Below are positions 12,423 to 20,600 of a stretch of 20,600 nucleotides of DNA, in pieces. The notes beneath the pieces were generated by a model. The model was not told where the DNA came from, did no database searches, and was given only the letters and a program-made list of their open reading frames with translations. The DNA is taken from the IMG/VR virus record IMGVR_UViG_3300028027_000289, positions 1-20,600 of that record. One strand, 5' to 3'. This stretch comes from a virus. Made by a program: the position numbers and the translations under genes. Numbering within the stretch: the first letter of the stretch is position 1; each line of letters starts with the position of its first letter.

Positions 12423-12999
12423 CGAAAGATTGCTATACAGATCTAATAAACAAACACTGATACATGTAGGCCACACAGAGGCTGCTGGGGTATATGAAAA
12501 GTTTTACTCAGAATTAAACAAGAAAGATCTTGTATATCAATTTCCTGTTGCTGGCATTTTAGGAATGACACAAAAACCACAAGAGGTATTTCCAAATAAA
12601 AACAAAAACGTTTTATCTTTTCCAGATATTCAAGTTAATAAGATATTTAAAGATGTTGTAGGGGCAGTAAAAGAATCCTGTAATAAGTTTAACTTAAGCT
12701 ACGATACCAATAGATATTATCTTTCCTGTGATCTATTAGAATCGCCACCCACTGATTTTTGGCACGATCAGTCTAGCGCAAGCAAGCCAGCTTTGTTTGG
12801 AATACTATGCCTAGAAGATTCTGTTTCTAACATAAAGATTAATGAAACCCCTCTTGCTTTAAGCCTAGGAGATATTATAATTTCTGAGGCGGGAAATAAG
12901 ATTGTTTATCTAGACTATTTTAAATATCTAAGCATACAGGTTCTTCCAGTCTCTGAATTAAAGGGACAGTACTTAGAAAAATGGATACCTCTATGTTAA
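12412..12999 (+). CDS. unknown protein, possible double-stranded beta-helix fold (195 aa)
   Basis: The start is ambiguous. TTG at 12412 (GGTGG five bases upstream) fits best and gives MSRNERLLYR; GTG at 12403 is an alternative, while the ATG at 12343 would overlap the neighbour by 80 bases. The C-terminal half has F-W-H-D-Q-S (H and D adjacent), then L-C-L-E-D...I-K-I-N, then L-S-L-G-D-I-I-I-S-E-A-G-N-K. This pattern looks like the strands of a cupin or 2-oxoglutarate oxygenase fold, but I cannot find the second metal-binding His or the Arg. I therefore leave function open. It lies in the GNAT-fibre segment and ends before a fresh promoter. Confidence 0.6.
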   Translation: MSRNERLLYRSNKQTLIHVGHTEAAGVYEKFYSELNKKDLVYQFPVAGILGMTQKPQEVFPNKNKNVLSFPDIQVNKIFKDVVGAVKESCNKFNLSYDTNRYYLSCDLLESPPTDFWHDQSSASKPALFGILCLEDSVSNIKINETPLALSLGDIIISEAGNKIVYLDYFKYLSIQVLPVSELKGQYLEKWIPLC

Positions 13000-13011
13000 A
13001 AATAAGTCTTT

Positions 13012-13020
13012 TGGTATAAT
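13012..13020 (+). promoter_or_regulatory. extended -10 promoter TGGTATAAT
   Basis: Identical nonamer to 1015-1023. Predicted start near 13027 gives a 13-base leader containing AGGGG (13030-13034) and the ATG at 13040. No -35 seen. Confidence 0.55.
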
Positions 13021-13039
13021 TAAAGGCATAGGGGATAAA

Positions 13040-13267
13040 ATGTCAGATATAGAAAACACAGATCTTACCAAAAGAGAAGTAAGGCCCTGGGATTTTTTAA
13101 ATCCAAAAACTGAATACGCCACAGAGGAAGAGGCTGACAGAAGATATGAGATATGCAAGTTTTGTCCAGAACTTATATCCCTCACCAAGCAATGCAAAAA
13201 GTGTGGATGCTTAATGCACTTAAAAACAAAGCTTGAGAAGGCTACATGCCCCCTAGGTAAGTGGTAA
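13040..13267 (+). CDS. Zn-ribbon small phage protein (75 aa)
   Basis: AGGGG is five bases before the ATG. The product starts MSDIENTDLT; an Ala/Arg/Tyr helix (A-D-R-R-Y-E-I-C) leads into C39-x2-C42, then C52-x2-C55-x-C57 and C70 before the end G-K-W. Six cysteines in a C-x2-C...C-x2-C-x-C...C array predict a zinc ribbon or knuckle. Short proteins with this layout (R-R-Y-x-I-C-x-x-C and K-C-x-x-C-G-C) are frequent in marine and freshwater phages and have no assigned role. It has its own promoter ahead and another behind, so it is probably expressed as a unit. Confidence 0.75.
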   Translation: MSDIENTDLTKREVRPWDFLNPKTEYATEEEADRRYEICKFCPELISLTKQCKKCGCLMHLKTKLEKATCPLGKW

Positions 13268-13286
13268 AACTTAATAAGCTTTAGGG

Positions 13287-13292
13287 TATAAT
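13287..13292 (+). promoter_or_regulatory. -10 box TATAAT for the large fibre gene
   Basis: TATAAT preceded by TTTAGGG. The start would be near 13299, leaving a short leader with AAGAGG (13298-13303) nine bases before the ATG at 13313. No -35 visible. Confidence 0.5.
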
Positions 13293-13312
13293 AAGGAAAG
13301 AGGTGCAACCAT

Positions 13313-15190
13313 ATGGCAACAAATTTTCCAGCAGACCTAGACGTTCTAGTTAACCCACAGCCGACTGACTCGGTTTTAGCTGTCCCACATGCTAAACAGC
13401 ATGCAGACGCAAATGATGCTATTGAGGCCCTTGAGACAAAAGTTGGAAAAACCAATGACACAAACCCTAACTCCCTAGACTTTAAAGTTCGAACCCTAGA
13501 AACCAACATTCTTGATACCGAAGAGGTAGAGGATCTAGTTGGAGACCTGCTAACCACTGGAACGCATACAAATATAACTGTTGCTTACGACGATGTGGCC
13601 AGAAAAATAAACTTAACAGCTACATACGATAATGAAGAAGCAATTGCTGCAATTGCAACGGCAATTGTTGCTACAGGCGGAATAGACAAGGTCTACGATA
13701 GCGTAGCAAAAACAATAACCTTATCTGTAAATACAAATACAATAGCAAGCCAAGCATACGTAAATCAAGCAATTTCAAATTTAGTTGATACCTCTCCAGC
13801 ACTGCTAAATACCCTAAATGAAATAGCGGCAGCAATAAATGACGATCCTAATTTTTCAACAACTATAACAACAGCTATAGCCACAGCTTTAGCCTCATCA
13901 AAGTCATATACTGATGCAGCAATTGCTGCCCTTGGAAATACAAGCGATACAAAATATGTTCCTGTATCAGAAGTAGGCCAAGCAGATGGAATTGCACAAC
14001 TTGATGGACTTGGAAAAGTTCCACTATCTCAATTAGATATAGACGAGAAAATTCAGGATGTAGCCGCAGGCCTTATAACCTCTGGAACTCATACAAATTT
14101 AACGGCAACATATGATGATGTCACAGGCAAGATTAACTTTGTAGCAGTAGCTCAATTAACCCAAGAACAAGTTCAAGATGCAATCGGACCATTGTTTACT
14201 CATGGAACAAATCCTAATATTTCTGTAACCTACGATGATGAATCTAACAAGATGATTCTAGAAGCCTATATTCCCCCTTCTACTGCAAAGATGTCCTCTA
14301 ATGCACCCACTTCTCCAATAGATGGTCAATTCTGGTTTGATACGGATGAAGCAAGAAGCGGAACAATAGGTGCTCTAAAGGTATGGAATGCTTTAAACTC
14401 GGCTTGGGAAAATGTAACAACAAACCTATCTCAATCTACAACAAATACATGGACATCTAAAAATACTTTTAATAATGGAATTATTATTGGACTTGATGCC
14501 GCTCCACTAACTCCAGTACACGGACAAATCTATTACAATAAGCCACTAGACAAACTAAAGGTCTGGGACGGACTACTTTGGCAAGATATTCAAGGCTCAG
14601 GCGGAGGCGGTGGACTAACACTAATTCCAACAGATACATCTTTGCCACCAAGCACATTTTTTGTTGGTTTAATTTCACCCCCAGCAGGTGCAACATCAAC
14701 AGGAGATCTTTGGATAGATGTTGACGATGACGCAGGCTCTACTGAATTTGTATTTGCTGGACCTAATCCTCCAGCTGAAGGAACATATGGGATGGACACG
14801 CTGTGGATTGATACAGATGAGCCAGAACTTCCTTTAATTTATTCAGATGAAGAGCCACCTACGTATACTGCAATTGAAGGAGATTTCTGGGTAGATCTTG
14901 ACGATACAAGTGGTCAATCAATTTTATCTTCAACAACTCCACCTAATCCAGCACAAACAGAATTTTGGCTAGACTTAACAACAGAAGAAGGAGAAATAAC
15001 TTACTCTGATTTATTTAAAAATAATGCTGCACAAATAACAAATTTTGCTAGCCTGCCAGCAGCATCTTTGCACGGCGGAATGATAGCATACATATCTTCA
15101 GAGGCTTCTTTATATGTAGCAGCGGCAGGACAATGGATAAAGATATTCCCAACCTTTGATGCGGAAACGCTGATTTGGGCTGGGGTTTAA
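13313..15190 (+). CDS. long tail-fibre protein with repeated modules (625 aa)
   Basis: The 625-aa product is mostly repeats. It starts MATNFPADLD and continues with the H-A-x-x-H-A-D-A-N-D-A-I-E-A-L-E unit of phage fibres. Three copies of 'Q/E-D...T-H/T-x-N...YDD...K-I/M' lie at about 70-105, 245-280 and 284-320. L-N-E-I-A-A-A-I-N-D-D (about 168-178) matches the fibre at 9151. Around 335-470 come the 'G-Q-F-W-F-D-T-D' and 'G-Q-I-Y-Y-N' surface units, then a Gly-rich linker (S-G-G-G-G-G-L) and four further 'W-x-D' repeats (D-L-W-I-D, T-L-W-I-D, D-F-W-V-D, E-F-W-L-D). These units build beta shafts and tips. It has its own promoter. No catalytic motif. Confidence 0.8.
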   Translation: MATNFPADLDVLVNPQPTDSVLAVPHAKQHADANDAIEALETKVGKTNDTNPNSLDFKVRTLETNILDTEEVEDLVGDLLTTGTHTNITVAYDDVARKINLTATYDNEEAIAAIATAIVATGGIDKVYDSVAKTITLSVNTNTIASQAYVNQAISNLVDTSPALLNTLNEIAAAINDDPNFSTTITTAIATALASSKSYTDAAIAALGNTSDTKYVPVSEVGQADGIAQLDGLGKVPLSQLDIDEKIQDVAAGLITSGTHTNLTATYDDVTGKINFVAVAQLTQEQVQDAIGPLFTHGTNPNISVTYDDESNKMILEAYIPPSTAKMSSNAPTSPIDGQFWFDTDEARSGTIGALKVWNALNSAWENVTTNLSQSTTNTWTSKNTFNNGIIIGLDAAPLTPVHGQIYYNKPLDKLKVWDGLLWQDIQGSGGGGGLTLIPTDTSLPPSTFFVGLISPPAGATSTGDLWIDVDDDAGSTEFVFAGPNPPAEGTYGMDTLWIDTDEPELPLIYSDEEPPTYTAIEGDFWVDLDDTSGQSILSSTTPPNPAQTEFWLDLTTEEGEITYSDLFKNNAAQITNFASLPAASLHGGMIAYISSEASLYVAAAGQWIKIFPTFDAETLIWAGV

Positions 15191-15204
15191 TAAAAGATAT
15201 GTTG

Positions 15205-15210
15205 TATAAT
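15205..15210 (+). promoter_or_regulatory. -10 box TATAAT for the collagen-like gene
   Basis: TATAAT (preceded by GTTG) 20 bases before the ATG at 15230. GGAGAGG (15214-15220) is the ribosome binding site at nine bases; the predicted start near 15217 would trim it, so the true start may lie a little upstream. Confidence 0.45.
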
Positions 15211-15229
15211 AGTGGAGAGGTAATCAAAT

Positions 15230-15847
15230 ATGTCATTAAAACGCTATAACGGAACTGAGTGGGTAGTCGTTGCAGGATCACGACCTGGCCCAACGGGAGC
15301 TACTGGCCCTCAAGGCCCAGCAGGAACTGCAGCAGCTATATCTGTAGGTACAGTAACATCGGTTGCTTCAGGCCTAAATGCAACAGTTACAAATTCAGGC
15401 ACAGCAACAAATGCTGTTTTAAACTTTTCAATTCCACGGGGCGCATCAGTTACGGGCCCAGCAGGTGTTCCAGGTACAAGAGGAACAAAGACATATACAG
15501 CTCAATCAGTTCCACAAAATGCAGGGCTAACAAATTTAATTGAAGGCGACAACTTTATAAATTTAAATACTGGAGAGTATTATGTTTATAGCGCATCAAC
15601 AACAACTTGGGTTTTACAAGGTAACGTAAGAGGTCCACAAGGTATTCAGGGTCCAGCAGGAGTCCAGGGACCCGTTGGTCCGACAGGTCCAATTGGAGAT
15701 GTAGTTGTGGCAGATATTGAAAGAAGAGTTTCAGCCTATGAATTAGATTCATTACTTAATCTAGGTATTTATTATCCAAAATATGCACTAACATCATCTT
15801 TGGCACAGATAAATGGTACAATTATGGCAACAAGTTTTATTTTCTAA
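15230..15847 (+). CDS. collagen-like tail-fibre protein (205 aa)
   Basis: The 205-aa product starts MSLKRYNGTE and soon enters a Gly-X-Y tract (G-P-T-G-A-T-G-P-Q-G-P, about 20-32), followed by a beta block (V-T-S-V-A-S-G-L-N-A-T-V) with the I-P-R-G motif. A short second tract (about 79-86) and a G-E-Y-Y-V-Y...W-V-L unit come next, then a third Gly-X-Y tract (R-G-P-Q-G-I-Q-G-P, about 134-154). The C-terminus (Y-P-K-Y-A-L...) resembles fibre trimer ends. Collagen-like repeats form rigid trimeric stalks in phage fibres. Good ribosome binding site. It precedes the largest structural gene by 15 bases. Confidence 0.75.
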   Translation: MSLKRYNGTEWVVVAGSRPGPTGATGPQGPAGTAAAISVGTVTSVASGLNATVTNSGTATNAVLNFSIPRGASVTGPAGVPGTRGTKTYTAQSVPQNAGLTNLIEGDNFINLNTGEYYVYSASTTTWVLQGNVRGPQGIQGPAGVQGPVGPTGPIGDVVVADIERRVSAYELDSLLNLGIYYPKYALTSSLAQINGTIMATSFIF

Positions 15848-15862
15848 GGGAGACTAACCAAT

Positions 15863-18800
15863 ATGGCAAGAAGAGCAATTAACGATCAAGGGATTATATT
15901 TTCCCCCGCAACATCCACGATTACAATTCCAAGATTTGTACTAAGACAAAATCTTCTTTTGATCACAAACGTCACCCAAAATAAAATTATTTATAATTTT
16001 TCAGACCCAGCGGTAGGTCTAGCAAGCTACTCTTTAACTGATAGTCTAAATGATGTTCACACAACTTTAGTTCTTGAGTATAATACAGCATCAATGCAGT
16101 CAACAGATAAGCTTCAAATTATGGTTGACGAGCCATCTGAGACATTTACGCCTTCACCAGACCAGTTGGATGCAGTAGGAAAGCTAAAAATATCTGATCC
16201 AGAGTCTTTGATTGATACTGACTTTGAGTACGGTGTGCAGGGTTCTAAATGGGAATCTCTTTCTCTTCAAAATAACTACCCAACATTCTTTTCAAGAAAT
16301 ACAGGCGGAAACTCCCTAGATGTAATTTCTATTATTTCATCAGGCGGATCACCAAGATCTAGAATTGTTGTAACAACCGCAACCCCACACGGATTAAACA
16401 ACGGAGACGTAGTAAGCGTTAACGAATCACTAAGCCCTCTTACAGATGGTACTTTTCTTATTACCATTGTTGACTCAACAGCATTTTCATTTATTGCCAA
16501 GGGCAATGTTCCAAACTTGACTAGTGTTCTAGATGGAACCCTAACAACACTTTACGGTGGAGGAATCTTTGATAATGCACACATTCCAGGCGGAAATACT
16601 GGAGCCTTAAATTCTTGGGCAGCAACATCAGACGGTGCAAGTCTTTCAAGAATCGATGTTGTTACTACAAACCCACATGGACTTTATCCAGGAACGCCAA
16701 TTTTGATTTCAGCTCCATCAGGAAGCGCAATTAATGGAAGCTTCTTGATTGACAGAGTTACAACCCCAAATTCATTTTCATTCATGACACAGTCATTAAT
16801 TCCAGTAGGTGCAATAAACACCACAGGAATTGGTCTATTCTGTAAGCCAGAGGGCTACGTAGAACATAGACCGTTTGATGGTGGAGTTATTCTCACGACT
16901 GGAAATAACGTATGCGGAACACAAACACTTAGACAGACACGTAGATATTTTAGATATCAGTCAGGTAAGTCAATTACGTTTTCAACAGGAACAAAGTTTA
17001 CCCCTTCATTTGATATATCTTATATTGCAGCATCAAGCACAGCAATTGGATCAAATGCAATCACAATTCGTGTTTTGCAAGATCACAACCTACAGGCTGG
17101 CGCAACAATTAAAATTGAGGGAATTGAAACAGTGGGAGCATATAACCCATTCAATGGCCTATTCACCATTAGCTCAGTAACAGATTCAAATACAATTATT
17201 GTACAAAAGACATTTACTTCTGCAATTAGCGCAATCGATCAATTGCCAGGTGGAGTTAATGCATTCGTAACAGCATATCAGTGGAAAGGCTCAGCAACAA
17301 GAGCGGGACTATATGATGATCAAAATGGATTCTATTTTGAGTATGATGGACGGACATTGTATGCAGTAAGAAGATTCTCAAACAAAGAACTATTTGGAAA
17401 GATCTCAGTAACACAATTTTCAAATGTAGTCACAGGAGTGGATACTAGATTTAGAAAGCAACTACTTGTTGGAGACCTAATTGTAGTTAGAGGACAGTCT
17501 TATAGAGTTATTCAGATTAACAATGATACTTCTTTAAACATTGCCCCAGCATACAGAGGACCAAGTGTTAGTGGTTCTCCTTATCTTAAGACACAGATTC
17601 AAAAGATTCCACAACACGATTGGAACATTGATACTGTAGACGGACACGGACCAACAGGGTACGACCTTGATATATCAAAGATGCAAATGACATTTATTGA
17701 CTACTCTTGGTATGGAGCAGGTTCAATTAGATTTGGATTAAGAGGCACCGACGGTAACATTATCTGGTGTCACAAGATGGTAATGAATAATATTAATACC
17801 GCTTCATATATGAGATCAGGAAACCTTCCTGCAAGATATGAAACAATTAATGAGCCTCTAAACTCTGCAAAATTAATTGCAGGAGGATCAGGGCTAAGCG
17901 GATCCACACTATTCCCTCAAGACACAGTAATCTATGTCAATGACGTAAGCTTCTGGCCATCAACAGGATACCTAAGAATTGCAGATGGAGCTAATTTTGA
18001 GATTTGCGAATATACATCAATTGGTGCATATAATCCATCAATTCAAGCACATGCAGTTAATATTGTAAGAAGAGTCGCACAACCTCTAGTTTACGGAGGA
18101 GTTCCAATGAATCTATTTGGAACATCTATCCAATCAAACTTTGTTCCAGACTCAACAATTCCTGGCGGATCTGGTACAGCACAAGTTTCAGTACAAACAA
18201 TTTCTCAAAACTGTGCACCAGTTATGTCACACTGGGGATCATCTGTAATTATGGATGGTAAATTTAATGATGATAAGTCGTTTATCTTTACTGCTGGTAT
18301 GCAGAGATACTTGCAGGTTGGTGGATCTGGAACAATTTCAGCTACGCTAACAAACCGACAGGCGCAATCAGGTGTGGCAACAATGACTACATCAGGTACT
18401 CACACACTAGCATCAGGTACAAACGTAACCATATCAGGTGTAAATGATATTGTTACACCAACATTTAGACAAATCAGCAATAACATCGCAACACTGACAA
18501 CTGGTACAGCACATCTATACTCAGTTGGACAGCAGGTTACTATTACTGGTATGGATAGCATTTTTAACGGAACATATACAATCTCACTTGTTCCAAGCCC
18601 TACAACATTCTCTTTCAGCAAGGTTAATGCAAATATTGGCTTCCAGTCAATTTCTGGATCACCAAGAGTTACAGGATCAAGCCGATACAACGGTACATTC
18701 TTAATTACTTCGGTTGCACCAACATCATTTACTTTTGCTTTAGCGGGTGCAGATGAAGCAATTTCTGCAATTAACCCTAACGGTACCGCAGTACAGACAT

Positions 18801-19360
18801 TCGGAAGCACACCAACCCCTCGTCCACTCGTTTCGATTAGAGTGGCACCTTCTGCAGACAATGGTCTAGGAAGAAACTTTGGAATGCGTGAACTAGCAAA
18901 CCGTATGCAGATGAAGCTTGACTCAGTTGGAGTTCTTTCACAGGGACAATTCTTGATTGAAGGAATTCTAAATCCAGCAACTATGAACGGTATTGCAATC
19001 CCTGCAGAATGGGAAGCAGTAAGAGTTGGTTCTGGTTCTCTTGCACAGGTAATTTATCACGACGGTACAGGAGTTAGAGGTACTGGAGCACCAGTTACAT
19101 CCCCTACAAATACCGTTACTGGTGGAGATCGTATCTTTGCTTTCTACACAGAAAACGCAGGTGGTACTAACTTCTCCGTTACTACATTTGATGCTAAGAA
19201 AGTTAGAGACCTTTCAAACTCAATTCTAAACGGAAATGGGTCTCAGACAAACCCATCATTCCCTAATGGACCAGATATCTTAACAGTTACAGCAACAAAT
19301 CTTGGTTCAGGGGCTGCAAACATTCTTGCTAGAATTTCCTGGACTGAAGCTCAGGCTTAG
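15863..19360 (+). CDS. large virion structural/tail protein (1165 aa)
   Basis: The largest gene here. The 1165-aa product starts MARRAINDQG. A beta N-terminus and the block E-P-S-E-T-F-T-P-S-P-D (90-100) lead into repeated 50-aa modules 'T-x-x-H-G-L-x-x-G-x-x-V-x-I...N-G-x-F-x-I-x-x-V...F-S-F' (about 170-212, 266-308, 400-450 and, rearranged, about 836-966). The central part (about 490-650) has R-F-R-K-Q-L-L-V-G-D and D-G-N-I-I-W-C-H-K, blocks I associate with large baseplate or fibre proteins of T4-like marine phages. Virion surface location is inferred, not its exact position. GGGAG precedes the ATG by ten bases. Confidence 0.72.
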   Translation: MARRAINDQGIIFSPATSTITIPRFVLRQNLLLITNVTQNKIIYNFSDPAVGLASYSLTDSLNDVHTTLVLEYNTASMQSTDKLQIMVDEPSETFTPSPDQLDAVGKLKISDPESLIDTDFEYGVQGSKWESLSLQNNYPTFFSRNTGGNSLDVISIISSGGSPRSRIVVTTATPHGLNNGDVVSVNESLSPLTDGTFLITIVDSTAFSFIAKGNVPNLTSVLDGTLTTLYGGGIFDNAHIPGGNTGALNSWAATSDGASLSRIDVVTTNPHGLYPGTPILISAPSGSAINGSFLIDRVTTPNSFSFMTQSLIPVGAINTTGIGLFCKPEGYVEHRPFDGGVILTTGNNVCGTQTLRQTRRYFRYQSGKSITFSTGTKFTPSFDISYIAASSTAIGSNAITIRVLQDHNLQAGATIKIEGIETVGAYNPFNGLFTISSVTDSNTIIVQKTFTSAISAIDQLPGGVNAFVTAYQWKGSATRAGLYDDQNGFYFEYDGRTLYAVRRFSNKELFGKISVTQFSNVVTGVDTRFRKQLLVGDLIVVRGQSYRVIQINNDTSLNIAPAYRGPSVSGSPYLKTQIQKIPQHDWNIDTVDGHGPTGYDLDISKMQMTFIDYSWYGAGSIRFGLRGTDGNIIWCHKMVMNNINTASYMRSGNLPARYETINEPLNSAKLIAGGSGLSGSTLFPQDTVIYVNDVSFWPSTGYLRIADGANFEICEYTSIGAYNPSIQAHAVNIVRRVAQPLVYGGVPMNLFGTSIQSNFVPDSTIPGGSGTAQVSVQTISQNCAPVMSHWGSSVIMDGKFNDDKSFIFTAGMQRYLQVGGSGTISATLTNRQAQSGVATMTTSGTHTLASGTNVTISGVNDIVTPTFRQISNNIATLTTGTAHLYSVGQQVTITGMDSIFNGTYTISLVPSPTTFSFSKVNANIGFQSISGSPRVTGSSRYNGTFLITSVAPTSFTFALAGADEAISAINPNGTAVQTFGSTPTPRPLVSIRVAPSADNGLGRNFGMRELANRMQMKLDSVGVLSQGQFLIEGILNPATMNGIAIPAEWEAVRVGSGSLAQVIYHDGTGVRGTGAPVTSPTNTVTGGDRIFAFYTENAGGTNFSVTTFDAKKVRDLSNSILNGNGSQTNPSFPNGPDILTVTATNLGSGAANILARISWTEAQA

Positions 19361-19368
19361 GAGAAAAA

Positions 19369-20034
19369 ATGCCAGATTATACAACACTGCAAACTCAGGT
19401 TGAACTATTTAAAACAAAGGTAAGCGCTCTTGCATCTACAACCTTAGATGCAAACGACCTAGTTTTGCTGGCCTCAGCACTTGATACATTAGCAAAATCT
19501 ATGGGCGTTAACGATATTCTTACAGTTACAACTGAAAGAATTGCTGCTATTAATGCGGCAAGAGACGCAGCTATTACATCAATTAACAGCTCAGTTAACG
19601 GACAAAGAATTACTGATGTTGAAGCTGATGTTGCTGATCACGAAACAAGAATCTATGCAACTGAAAACTATGTAAGTACAGCAGGCGGACAGATTTCCGC
19701 ACTTGCTTCAACAGTTACAGGATTAAATTCACTAGTTGCAGGAAAGATTCCAAATACTTGGACAAATATAACTGCTTCATATACAGCAGTTAGAGGAGAT
19801 AGACTTCTTATAACACCAGCAGCAGGTCTTGTAATAACATTGCCAGCCGCACCTTCAATTGGAGACACAGTAATCATTGTTGACTCAGCTGGAACTTCAC
19901 AAACAACTAACTTTACAGTTGCAAGAAACGGAAGCTTGATAGCTGGAATAGCGGAAGATCTAGTTTTTAACGTAAAGAGCAAAGCTGTAGAATTAGTATT
20001 TTCAAATACATCTCAAGGATGGAGAGTAATCTAA
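19369..20034 (+). CDS. tail-fibre protein with coiled-coil and T7-like tip domain (221 aa)
   Basis: TAGGAG (overlapping the previous stop) precedes the ATG by five bases. The product starts MPDYTTLQTQ and has a long alpha-helical, heptad-like N-terminal half (about 1-120: L-Q-T-Q-V-E-L-F-K-T-K-V, and V-E-A-D-V-A-D-H-E-T-R-I). A C-terminal beta domain (about 130-221) follows: R-G-D-R-L-L-I...I-T-L-P-A-A-P-S-I-G-D-T-V, A-R-N-G-S-L-I-A-G, and G-W-R-V-I at the end. This domain is common at the tips of phage fibres. A coiled coil plus tip fits a short trimeric fibre. Overlaps the next gene by one base. Confidence 0.75.
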   Translation: MPDYTTLQTQVELFKTKVSALASTTLDANDLVLLASALDTLAKSMGVNDILTVTTERIAAINAARDAAITSINSSVNGQRITDVEADVADHETRIYATENYVSTAGGQISALASTVTGLNSLVAGKIPNTWTNITASYTAVRGDRLLITPAAGLVITLPAAPSIGDTVIIVDSAGTSQTTNFTVARNGSLIAGIAEDLVFNVKSKAVELVFSNTSQGWRVI

Positions 20035-20399
20035 TGGCACTATTAAGCGATGTTATCGGAGATCAAGTTGGATCCCTTAATACATATAAGACTGGAAGAC
20101 TAGACCTAGGGTCTCGTTCAGGTGCAGTAAACTTAGACTTATCTCTATCAAATGATTTTACTTGCACAGTAACAGCAGCAACAACATTTACTATTATTAA
20201 TACCCCAACAACGGGAGTTGTTTCTTTTTCTCTACAATTAACTGGCGGAGGAGCATACACAATAACATTTGCAAATGCAAAATATCCAGGAGCTACAGCT
20301 CCAGCCCTCACTTCTGGAGGAATCGATGTTATAACATTTATTACATACGATAATGGAACAAACTGGCGAGGATCAATATCAATGAAGGACTCACGATAA
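20034..20399 (+). CDS. small beta-rich tail protein (121 aa)
   Basis: The ATG at 20034 overlaps the previous stop (TAATG) and has GGAGAG seven bases upstream; an in-frame ATG at 20019 would overlap the neighbour further and lacks such a site. The 121-aa product starts MALLSDVIGD and is predicted mostly beta (N-L-D-L-S-L-S-N-D-F-T-C-T-V). It ends in a F-I-T-Y-D-N-G-T-N-W-R-G strand pair, as in phage fibre tips. The stop again overlaps the next start (TAATG). Confidence 0.65.
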   Translation: MALLSDVIGDQVGSLNTYKTGRLDLGSRSGAVNLDLSLSNDFTCTVTAATTFTIINTPTTGVVSFSLQLTGGGAYTITFANAKYPGATAPALTSGGIDVITFITYDNGTNWRGSISMKDSR

Positions 20400-20600
20400 T
20401 GTACGCACAAGTTATAGATAAGCATATTACTCAAATTGTAAATGAGCAACAGCTAAGAGAGATGTATCCTTCAACACATTTCCCTTCACCAATTTTAGAA
20501 TCACACCTTGAAGGCTTTGATAATTGGTATATATGTGAAGATGAAGCAGAAACCCCATCATTCGATCCAACTAAAAAGAAAGTTTCTTTTGAAAGAGTCC
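20399..20600 (+). CDS. partial gene, possible fibre assembly protein (5' end only)
   Basis: The frame begins at a TAATG overlap and runs off the right edge, so only 67 codons are visible. The product begins MYAQVIDKHI and goes on with Q-L-R-E-M-Y-P, then G-F-D-N-W-Y-I-C-E-D. Its position straight after fibre genes and its polar, acidic sequence are compatible with a fibre assembly or chaperone-like protein, but the visible part has no diagnostic motif. Confidence 0.5.
   Translation, partial: MYAQVIDKHITQIVNEQQLREMYPSTHFPSPILESHLEGFDNWYICEDEAETPSFDPTKKKVSFERV

Overview
The window is a stretch of a tailed double-stranded DNA phage genome (Caudoviricetes-type). It is AT-rich, and nearly every gene abuts or overlaps the next (ATGA or TAATG junctions). 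It carries a lysis operon, a phage-type B12-dependent ribonucleotide reductase and about 14 kb of tail-fibre/adhesin genes. There are no host housekeeping genes and no integrase, insertion sequence, tRNA or CRISPR array. Stops are TAA, TAG and TGA, so the standard code is used. The host is not proven. An r1t-like holin, a secreted lysozyme-like endolysin and several apparently leaderless starts (TATAAT-N6-ATG) would fit an actinobacterial host such as low-GC freshwater Actinobacteria; this is inference.

Left part (1-2066). A strong promoter at 109-138 drives either a structured RNA of about 150 nt or a leader. A chain of very small plus-strand genes follows (442-1581): a short unknown protein, an HNH-type protein, two Cys/His micro-proteins, and four overlapping micro-proteins of 25-48 aa that are mostly single membrane spans. 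Then come a plus-strand terminator, one small minus-strand gene with a leaderless start (1709-1840), and a promoter/terminator pair (2061-1936, minus) that predicts an unannotated small RNA of about 90 nt.

Minus-strand operon (3265 to 1936). A TTGACA-18-TATGAT promoter drives a signal-peptide lysozyme/endolysin and three small overlapping genes, ending at an intrinsic terminator.

Plus strand, 3288-6620. A GT4-like glycosyltransferase, an adenosylcobalamin-dependent ribonucleoside-triphosphate reductase with all its redox cysteines, and a small holin-like membrane protein whose N-terminus is a textbook EF-hand calcium loop. The reductase and holin genes are each preceded by the same extended -10 element (TGGTAGAAT) and a short perfect hairpin in the leader.

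Plus strand, 6693-20600. A long run of virion and host-recognition genes, with internal promoters at about 13015, 13287 and 15205. The proteins are a mosaic of exchangeable modules: 'QD...YDDV' units, 'G-x-(L/F)W-x-D' units, a 'THNLG' C-terminal domain, collagen-like Gly-X-Y tracts, a cupredoxin domain with four copper-ligand residues, and a PASTA/Fn3/Pro-rich/Hint chimera. Lodged among them are a GNAT-like protein, an unknown possible beta-helix protein and a Zn-ribbon protein. The last gene runs off the right edge.
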